Shown here piece after piece: positions 1 through 5,154 of a stretch of 10,350 bases of DNA. The notes under the pieces were generated by a model. It saw nothing but the letters and a program-made list of their open reading frames with translations, did no database searches and was not told where the DNA came from. The DNA comes from Peptococcaceae bacterium (GTDB lineage: Bacteria; Bacillota; Peptococcia; Peptococcales; Peptococcaceae). Within the stretch, counting starts at the first letter, position 1. Each line of letters begins with the position of its first letter. The translations under genes and the position numbers were made by a program. The stretch covers positions 1 through 10,350 of the forward strand of contig JAHZHI010000069.1 of the NCBI GenBank assembly GCA_019420345.1, given 5' to 3'.

Positions 1-5
1 GTAAC

Positions 6-51
6 AGGCCCTTATAGGGCCTATCAAACCACCCGTTCAACGGGTGGTTTT
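6..51 (+). terminator. Rho-independent terminator of an upstream gene outside the window
   Basis: Two hairpins lie back to back. The first is a 6-bp stem, AGGCCC (6-11) with GGGCCT (17-22). The second is an 11-bp stem formed by 26-36 and 40-50 around a 3-nt loop, with GC pairs in its middle and a short T run (48-51) at its base. No gene precedes them in the window, so they probably end a + strand gene to the left. The T tract is short, so termination efficiency is uncertain. Confidence 0.6.
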
Positions 52-117
52 GATTATCAAAAATGTTAAGGCTGAAAACGAGAGAATTTACTTTAAAAAA
101 TAGTTCTCACACATTTT

Positions 118-147
118 TTGAAAAGCCAGTTGTATTTAATATATAAA
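118..147 (+). promoter_or_regulatory. Candidate sigma-70/SigA promoter of the LysR gene
   Basis: TTGAAA at 118-123 matches the -35 consensus in five of six bases. TATAAA at 142-147 is a good -10 with an 18-nt spacer, and shifting the -10 one base left gives 17. The surroundings are A/T rich. The implied leader is about 80 nt. No transcript data support it, and a weaker alternative (TTCAAA near 162, ATTATA near 184) exists closer to the gene. Confidence 0.45.
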
Positions 148-235
148 TGGATGGCTCCCTTTTCAAAATGAATAAGATGCGTTATTATAGAAAGGTGACA
201 TAAAATGATTTTATTATTAAGAGAAGGGACGATGT

Positions 236-1165
236 ATGCAGCTCAATCAGTTTAAATTTCTTATTGCGGTGGATAGATACGGTTCGATTTCAAGAGCGGC
301 ACAAGAGTTGTATATCTCTCAGTCAACGATCAGTCTTTCATTGATCAATCTGGAGGAAGAGCTTGGCTATGTTCTGCTAAATCGAAGTAAACGTGGTGTA
401 ACGTTTACACCAGAAGGCAAAGAGGTCTTGAAGCGTGCTTATGAGATCCAAAATGTTTTGGACAGCTTAAAGGACATTACTGGCAGTTCGGAAGAAATCA
501 TTGGTGAAGTGCGTATTGCCAGCAATAGCCACTTGGGTATGAATATCATTACTGATACCATGTTGCAATTAAAACATCAATACGAAGGCATTCGCGTTTA
601 TGCTCAGCGTGATGATGTAAAAGAAGTGTTGAAAAAAGTGGCCCAGAATGAATTGGATATGGGTTTTATTACGTATCATTCTTTGGCTGCCTTGGATATT
701 AAAAACGATCTTAAACGATTACAACTTGAATTCCATAGAACGTATTTTGATAAGCAAGCGGTTTGCACGCGTAAGGATCATCCGTTGACGAAGTTGCCGG
801 AAGTACGTTTTGAAGACGTAGCGCAATATGAACGTGTAACGATGGTGGCAAAAAAAGATCCGTTTTTGTCGCAAAACTTTGGCGTAAAGAATAGTGATAT
901 ATCTATCGTTACTTTGGTGGACGTATTGAACTTGCGCAAATATGCCACGCAAACCGATGCAGTGGTTATTTTGCCAAAAAATGAAGCGCTGAGAAGTAAT
1001 GAGATGTTTCCTTATAAGCTGACGGTGCTCGATGTGAAAGACTTTGATGTGGACCTTATTGGCGGTTGGGTACATCATGGTACACATGAAATGAATGCTG
1101 CTGAAAAATGTGTGGCGCAGGCCATTGAAAACATTTGCCAGAGCTATTCGGAAATGACCTTGTAA
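236..1165 (+). CDS. LysR-family transcriptional regulator
   Basis: This 309-residue protein has the usual LysR length and layout. An N-terminal winged helix-turn-helix (about residues 3-62) carries the family signature, with FLIAVDRYGSISRAAQELY then SQSTIS, a recognition helix and the L-N-R-S-K-R-G-V-x-F-T-P-E-G wing. A linker helix and a periplasmic-binding-protein-like effector domain (about 90-300) follow. The start ATG is preceded by AAGGGA at 224-229 with 6-nt spacing, and the gene ends in tandem stops TAATAA. It lies upstream of and co-directional with the anion permease/redox operon, separated from it by a strong terminator, so it is a separate transcription unit. By family precedent it would bind a small molecule, perhaps the imported anion or its product, and control the neighbouring operon. 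The effector and target are inferred from position only. Confidence 0.93.
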   Translation: MQLNQFKFLIAVDRYGSISRAAQELYISQSTISLSLINLEEELGYVLLNRSKRGVTFTPEGKEVLKRAYEIQNVLDSLKDITGSSEEIIGEVRIASNSHLGMNIITDTMLQLKHQYEGIRVYAQRDDVKEVLKKVAQNELDMGFITYHSLAALDIKNDLKRLQLEFHRTYFDKQAVCTRKDHPLTKLPEVRFEDVAQYERVTMVAKKDPFLSQNFGVKNSDISIVTLVDVLNLRKYATQTDAVVILPKNEALRSNEMFPYKLTVLDVKDFDVDLIGGWVHHGTHEMNAAEKCVAQAIENICQSYSEMTL

Positions 1166-1172
1166 TAAGGTG

Positions 1173-1215
1173 AAAAGGCTGTATGTATTTTTACAATACG
1201 TACAGCCTTTTTATT
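1173..1215 (+). terminator. Terminator after the LysR gene
   Basis: A 17-bp stem pairs 1173-1189 with 1195-1211 (a single T.G wobble at 1184/1200) around the 5-nt loop TTTAC. It ends in a run of T residues (1208-1212) and further A/T. It begins 7 nt after the stop codon and insulates the regulator from the downstream operon. The stem base is AAAA/TTTT, so it could also work on the - strand. Confidence 0.88.
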
Positions 1216-1269
1216 ATTGGTAAAAATCATGGGAAAATGGATTGTTATATTTTTTCTTAATGATAAATA

Positions 1270-1299
1270 TTGATAAACTAGGCTTTTAGAAACCATAAG
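1270..1299 (+). promoter_or_regulatory. Candidate promoter of the permease/redox operon
   Basis: TTGATA (1270-1275) is a good -35 and CATAAG (1294-1299) matches the -10 consensus in four of six bases, with an 18-nt spacer. It would start transcription near 1306, leaving a leader of about 100 nt that contains the palindrome at 1341-1354. The element overlaps a 10-bp-phased direct repeat TGATAAA (1261-1267 and 1271-1277), which could be an activator-binding region. Both calls are weak pattern matches. Confidence 0.3.
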
Positions 1300-1340
1300 C
1301 TGGATATATCATAAAGGCGTGGAAAGAAATCACGTATGAG

Positions 1341-1354
1341 TTGATGGCCATCAA
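1341..1354. promoter_or_regulatory. Perfect FNR/CRP-type palindrome TTGATGGCCATCAA
   Basis: The 14-bp perfect palindrome has the form TTGAT-N4-ATCAA, identical to the classical FNR consensus half-sites of enterobacteria. It sits inside a wider dyad, TCACG (1330-1334) with CGTGA (1363-1367). It lies 52 nt upstream of the permease start codon. With no loop it is better explained as a DNA-binding site for a dimeric regulator than as an RNA hairpin. Which CRP/FNR-family protein binds it in this organism is unknown, and the LysR protein is an alternative ligand. Its position relative to the candidate promoter (downstream of the predicted start) would favour repression. Confidence 0.5.
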
Positions 1355-1406
1355 AAATTTTGCGTGAATCTCTGGAAAGGAAAATAGCCACAAAGGAGAG
1401 GTTAAT

Positions 1407-2861
1407 ATGTCTGAGGCAGTAAAAAAGAAGAATACGATGTATTACATCAACTCTATTATTACATTAGTTATTATGTTTGGATTTGGTCAACTTCCTGCGG
1501 TTGCACCACTGACGCCGTTGGGAATGAACCTGATTGGGATTTTCCTGGGGCTGTTATATGGCTGGATTTTTGTTGACATTGTTTGGCCAAGTATGGCTGG
1601 GCTATTGGCGTTAATGTTGATCGGTGGTATGACACCAGCGGCTGTATTTAATTCAAGCTTTGGTGATTCCATTGTCGTCATGATGTTTTTTATCTTTATT
1701 TTCTGTGCAGCAATCGATCAATATGGTTTGTCCCGCTTTATTTCGTTATGGTTCATCACACGTAAATTTGTACAAGGTAAGCCATGGGCGTTTACTTTTG
1801 TCTTCTTGGTATCCATTTTTATTCTTGGGGGTCTTACCAGTGCATCTCCAGCAGCGTTGATCGGTTGGGCAATCCTCTATGCGATCTGCGATCTCTGTGG
1901 CTACAAAAAAGGTGATGGCTATCCAACAATGATGGTCTTTGCCATCGTTTTTGCAGCACAGGTTGGGATGTCCATGATCCCATTCAAGCAAGTACCACTG
2001 ACTGTTCTTGGTGCATTTTCTAATATTTCTGGAACCAACATTGACTATGCAAAATATATGGTTATTGCCATTGCATGCTGCATTGTGTGTGCGATTCTCT
2101 TACTGTTTGTTTGCAAATTTATCTTCCGTCCTGATGTTTCCAAACTGGTTGATCTCGATGCTACCAAACTCGATAAGACTGGTGATGGTCTTGTTCTTAC
2201 AAAAGTTCAGAAGATTGTTCTTGGTTTCTTGGTTGCACTTGTTCTTTGCTTGCTTCTGCCAAGTTTCTTGCCAAAGAATTTCTTCTTAACCCAATTCCTT
2301 AACGGTATCGGTAGCACCGGTGTGTGCGTATTTATCGTTGCTGTTATGTGCTTCATTAAAGTGGATGGCAAACCACTTCTGCAGATTAAAAAAGCCATTG
2401 ATAACGGTGTTGCTTGGGGCATCATTTTCCTGCTTGCAGCCGTTCAGCCACTTTCTTCCGCAATGACCGCCGAAGGTAGTGGTATCACAGAATGGCTGAT
2501 GGGCATTTTGAACCCAATTTTTGGTGGCAAGAGCCCAATCTTCTTCATGGTTGTCATTGGTCTTATTGCAGCACTCCTTACCAACGTTATGAACAATGGT
2601 GCGCTTGGCGTTGCACTCATGCCTATTGTTTACAGCTATTGCATGTCCAATGGTGTTGATCCACAATTGTCCGTTATCATCATCGTTATGTGCGTACACT
2701 TGGCATTCCTTACTCCAGCAGCCAGCTCCAGTGCATCTCTGCTGCATGGGAATGAATGGGTTACCACCAAGGATATTATGAAATCTGCAGCACCGGTTGT
2801 TGTCTTATCTTGGGTTGCAGTAACAATCATTACCATTGCTGTCGGTTCACTTATTTTCTAA
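1407..2861 (+). CDS. SLC13/DASS-type anion permease
   Basis: This 484-residue integral membrane protein has roughly 11-14 hydrophobic segments and a short charged cytoplasmic N-terminus (MSEAVKKKN). It belongs to the ion-transporter superfamily fold of divalent anion:Na+ symporters (SLC13/DASS/CitT/ArsB-like). The two re-entrant hairpin motifs can be placed: L-T-S-A-S-P-A-A-L at about 143-151 and L-T-N-V-M-N-N-G-A-L at 391-400. They are followed by L-T-P-A-A-S-S-S-A-S-L-L-H-G at 435-448, resembling the P-A-x-S-x-x-A element of the family. A strong site, AAGGAGAGG (1393-1401), lies 5 nt before the ATG. It is the first gene of a five-gene operon with two ferredoxin/flavoprotein pairs and probably imports their anionic substrate or exchanges substrate for product. 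Family members carry sulfate, C4-dicarboxylates, citrate or tartrate, and the specificity here is not readable. Confidence 0.88.
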   Translation: MSEAVKKKNTMYYINSIITLVIMFGFGQLPAVAPLTPLGMNLIGIFLGLLYGWIFVDIVWPSMAGLLALMLIGGMTPAAVFNSSFGDSIVVMMFFIFIFCAAIDQYGLSRFISLWFITRKFVQGKPWAFTFVFLVSIFILGGLTSASPAALIGWAILYAICDLCGYKKGDGYPTMMVFAIVFAAQVGMSMIPFKQVPLTVLGAFSNISGTNIDYAKYMVIAIACCIVCAILLLFVCKFIFRPDVSKLVDLDATKLDKTGDGLVLTKVQKIVLGFLVALVLCLLLPSFLPKNFFLTQFLNGIGSTGVCVFIVAVMCFIKVDGKPLLQIKKAIDNGVAWGIIFLLAAVQPLSSAMTAEGSGITEWLMGILNPIFGGKSPIFFMVVIGLIAALLTNVMNNGALGVALMPIVYSYCMSNGVDPQLSVIIIVMCVHLAFLTPAASSSASLLHGNEWVTTKDIMKSAAPVVVLSWVAVTIITIAVGSLIF

Positions 2862-2909
2862 ATAGACTCCTTAAATTAGCGAAAAATTTTCAGAAAGAGG
2901 TGTTGGCGT

Positions 2910-3173
2910 ATGCCACCAATCATTGACAAAGAAAAATGTATTGAATGCGGAACCTGTGCGCAGATCTGCCCATTAGACGTCATTCGCTTTGCGAAGAACG
3001 AAGAAGGGAAGAAGATCGTTGTTGTGAAATATCCTTACGAATGCTGGCACTGCCGTGCATGCGTAAAGGATTGCCCTAAAGGTGCAATTTCGATGCGTTA
3101 TCCATTGTCACACATGATGTTCACCATGGATGTTCCGGAAGAAAAGCTCGCAAAAGAAAGAGGTGCTGAATAA
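2910..3173 (+). CDS. 2x[4Fe-4S] ferredoxin, AprB-like electron-transfer subunit
   Basis: The 87-residue protein has two complete C-x2-C-x2-C-x3-C-P motifs, Cys10/13/16/20 and Cys45/48/51/55, and should bind two [4Fe-4S] clusters. The second motif, Y-E-C-W-H-C-R-A-C-V-K-D-C-P-K-G-A-I, resembles the second cluster of adenylylsulfate reductase subunit beta (AprB). However, the protein lacks the longer C-terminal tail that makes AprB about 150 residues. There is no signal peptide, so it is cytoplasmic. AAAGAGGTG (2894-2902) sits 7 nt before the ATG. Its stop codon overlaps the flavoprotein start by one base (TAATG at 3171-3175), implying translational coupling and probably a stoichiometric complex, with this protein passing electrons to or from the FAD of its partner. 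The gene order matches aprBA, but no ATP sulfurylase or Qmo genes are nearby, so true APS reductase is not supported. Confidence 0.9.
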   Translation: MPPIIDKEKCIECGTCAQICPLDVIRFAKNEEGKKIVVVKYPYECWHCRACVKDCPKGAISMRYPLSHMMFTMDVPEEKLAKERGAE

Positions 3174-4849
3174 TGGATGTCAAGGTTCGCGACGAAATCA
3201 TTAAAACAGAATACTTAATCATCGGCGGCGGTGTTGCAGGTTTAATGTCTGCCATCACAGCAGCAAGCAAAGGCGTCGATGTTCTTATTGCTGAAAAAGC
3301 AGATACCCGCCGTTCTGGTTCTGGCTGCGGTGGTAATGACCATTTCATGTGCTACATTCCAGAATGCCACGGGGACGATTTTGACCGTGTCATCTCTGAA
3401 ATCAATGAAGGCATGGAAGGCGGCCCATGGCAGGATCAGGCTATGCTGCGCAAGATGATGCTGCGCACCCAGAGCGTTGTAGAGCGCTGGGAAAAATGGG
3501 GCGTCAATATGAAGCCTACTGGTGAATACCATTTTGAAGGGCATACCATGCCATCCCGTCAGTGCTATCATCTGAAATATGATGGCGCCAACCAGAAACG
3601 TGTATTGACCAACGAAGCACGTAAAAACGGCGCGAAGATCATGAATAAGCTCTTCATCAACGACATTTTGACCAATGATGAAGGCCGTGCGGTTGGCGCA
3701 ATTGGGTTCATCCTTGCAGACGACGAACCAGAAGTGGTTGTTATCCAAGCTAAAGCTGTACTCGTAGCAACTGCTCAGGCCATGCGCATGTATCCAAATG
3801 TTAACCCAGCCTACATCTTTAATACTCATAGCTGCCCAGCAGCTGCTGGTGGTGCTGCCATCGCTTATCGTGCAGGGGCAAAGCTGGTTAACATTGATGT
3901 TCCATATCGCCATGCAGGCGTTAAAGGTTTTGCTCGTAGTGGTAAAGCAACCTGGTTTGGCGTCATCAGTGACATCAACGGCGATTCCATTAGCCCATTC
4001 TGTGACAAGCCAGATCGTAAGCGCGGCGACGCACTCATGGATATCAACCCTGGCGTCTTTACCAAACGCCTTGAAAATGCTACCGGCCCAACCTTTATGA
4101 ACTGCACCGGTTATAGTGAAGAAGACCATGCTTACCAGCATCAGCAGTTCAAATGCGAAGGCATCGATTCTATCACCGATTATCTCAACCAGCGCGGTGT
4201 AGACTTGCATAAGAGCATGGTGGAATTTGGTACCTATGACTATTCTTTGGCACAGCGCGGCATTGACATCGACCTTGATGCAAGCACCAACGTACCAGGC
4301 ATCTATGCAGCTGGTATTGTTTGCGGCAACGTACGCGGCAACATCACCAGTGCTTCTGTTTGGGGCGATGTCGCCGGTGAATCTGTGGCTGAATATGTAA
4401 AGACTGTTGACGAATATGATGTATCTGGGCACCCAGACATCCAGAAACACATTGATTTCTATAATAAACTGATGAACCGTGAAAATGGTGCATACTGGCT
4501 CGAAGCAAACTCCACTCTGCAAGTCATCATGAACGATTATGTCGGGCTGAAGCTGCGCAGCGAAGATATGATGCGTGCTGGTATCAAATATCTGGATGAT
4601 TTGAAATCTTATGCACAATCTGATATTGGCTGCGAAGATGCACATCAGCTCATGCGTACCATGGAACTTTTCGATCTTATTGATCTTGCCAAAGCTGTGG
4701 CTATTACCTCTCGTAACCGTAAAGAAAGCCGCGGCAACCATAAGCGCATTGACTATGATTATACCAATCCATTGTTGAATAACATGTTCCAGACCATTCA
4801 CCTTGATAAAAATGGCGAAGTGGTATTGGAATGGCGTAAGAGAAAATAA
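3173..4849 (+). CDS. FAD-dependent oxidoreductase, AprA/fumarate-reductase-like (flavoprotein 1)
   Basis: The 558-residue protein belongs to the succinate dehydrogenase/fumarate reductase/AprA/aspartate oxidase flavoprotein superfamily. Visible elements are the dinucleotide-binding G-G-G-V-A-G (18-23) with acidic E41 after the second strand, V-P-G-I-Y-A-A-G (374-381) closing the FAD domain, and a C-terminal helical domain with R-K-E-S-R-G-N-H-K-R-x-D-Y (516-528), the counterpart of the family E-S-R-G-x-H-x-R-x-D-(Y/F)-P element. No His occupies the usual covalent-FAD position after the second strand (A-D-T-R-R-S-G-S-G-C-G-G), so FAD is probably non-covalent. Where many relatives have T-G-D-G it has C-P-A-A-A-G-G (221-227). 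A W-F pair at 261-262 in K-A-T-W-F-G recalls a segment of AprA. No Tat or Sec signal is present. It overlaps the preceding ferredoxin gene by one base. Substrate and direction are unknown; reduction of an imported anion is the favoured inference. Confidence 0.88.
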   Translation: MDVKVRDEIIKTEYLIIGGGVAGLMSAITAASKGVDVLIAEKADTRRSGSGCGGNDHFMCYIPECHGDDFDRVISEINEGMEGGPWQDQAMLRKMMLRTQSVVERWEKWGVNMKPTGEYHFEGHTMPSRQCYHLKYDGANQKRVLTNEARKNGAKIMNKLFINDILTNDEGRAVGAIGFILADDEPEVVVIQAKAVLVATAQAMRMYPNVNPAYIFNTHSCPAAAGGAAIAYRAGAKLVNIDVPYRHAGVKGFARSGKATWFGVISDINGDSISPFCDKPDRKRGDALMDINPGVFTKRLENATGPTFMNCTGYSEEDHAYQHQQFKCEGIDSITDYLNQRGVDLHKSMVEFGTYDYSLAQRGIDIDLDASTNVPGIYAAGIVCGNVRGNITSASVWGDVAGESVAEYVKTVDEYDVSGHPDIQKHIDFYNKLMNRENGAYWLEANSTLQVIMNDYVGLKLRSEDMMRAGIKYLDDLKSYAQSDIGCEDAHQLMRTMELFDLIDLAKAVAITSRNRKESRGNHKRIDYDYTNPLLNNMFQTIHLDKNGEVVLEWRKRK

Positions 4850-4868
4850 GACATTGTGGTTGATTGAT

Positions 4869-4904
4869 GCATTGTCCATGGGAAATTTTTTCCATGGACA
4901 ATGC
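4869..4904 (+). promoter_or_regulatory. Long intra-operon hairpin between the two redox modules
   Basis: A perfect 13-bp stem pairs 4869-4881 with 4892-4904, each arm containing CCATGG. Inner G.T and A-T pairs can extend it. It starts 19 nt after the stop of flavoprotein 1 and ends 7 nt before the AAGGAGG of the second ferredoxin. The downstream sequence is CTTTATTG, a poor U-tract, so it is either a partial terminator/attenuator that lowers expression of the second module or an mRNA-stabilising or processing stem. Confidence 0.7.
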
Positions 4905-4927
4905 CTTTATTGAAGGAGGACTGGGCG

Positions 4928-5140
4928 ATGATTCAATCCATTGATCAAGAAAAATGTATTGGCTGCGGCACCTGTGTAGAAATTTGCCCCTTGGACACCA
5001 TTCGTCTCGATGAAAACGGTAAAGCTTTCATCGCTTATGGAGATGATTGCATGACCTGTTTCAAATGTGAACGTCGCTGCCCGGCAGGAGCGATCTTTGT
5101 GCATCCGTTCAAAGAAGCGCTGCCTATGGCTTTTGAGTGA
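4928..5140 (+). CDS. Second 2x[4Fe-4S] ferredoxin
   Basis: The 70-residue protein has two C-x2-C-x2-C-x3-C-P motifs, Cys10/13/16/20 and Cys41/44/47/51. Residues 5-26 match the first ferredoxin at 17 of 22 positions (I-D-x-E-K-C-I-x-C-G-T-C pattern), so the two genes are probably an old duplication. Its second cluster (D-D-C-M-T-C-F-K-C-E-R-R-C-P) and short tail have diverged, and it is less AprB-like. I start it at ATG 4928, which has AAGGAGG (4913-4919) 8 nt upstream. The in-frame ATG at 4901 lies inside the right arm of the hairpin and has no usable ribosome binding site. The downstream flavoprotein begins 14 nt after its stop, so this is the likely electron partner of flavoprotein 2 in the cytoplasm. 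Confidence 0.9.
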   Translation: MIQSIDQEKCIGCGTCVEICPLDTIRLDENGKAFIAYGDDCMTCFKCERRCPAGAIFVHPFKEALPMAFE

Positions 5141-5154
5141 GTGGAGGTGCTGTT

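Noticed and set aside
2910..4849. Dissimilatory adenylylsulfate reductase (AprBA)
   Set aside because: Gene order and cluster spacing are reminiscent, but the beta-like subunit is too short, motifs in the alpha-like subunit differ, and no sulfate-reduction genes are nearby. Kept only as a family resemblance.
3242..4879. 545-codon open frame on the - strand opposite flavoprotein 1
   Set aside because: It is the antisense shadow of a clear FAD oxidoreductase, the translation is Cys/His/Ile-rich with no recognisable domain, and there is no upstream ribosome binding site. The long frame results from the scarcity of TTA, CTA and TCA triplets in that phase of the real gene.
4901..4927. ATG at 4901 as the start of the second ferredoxin
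   Set aside because: It lies in the 3' arm of a 13-bp hairpin with no ribosome binding site. ATG 4928 has AAGGAGG at the right distance and gives a protein that aligns end-to-end with the N-terminus of the first ferredoxin.
5137..5154. GTG at 5137 as the start of flavoprotein 2
   Set aside because: It overlaps the end of the ferredoxin and would place GGAGGTG inside the coding region. ATG 5155 is correctly spaced from that site.
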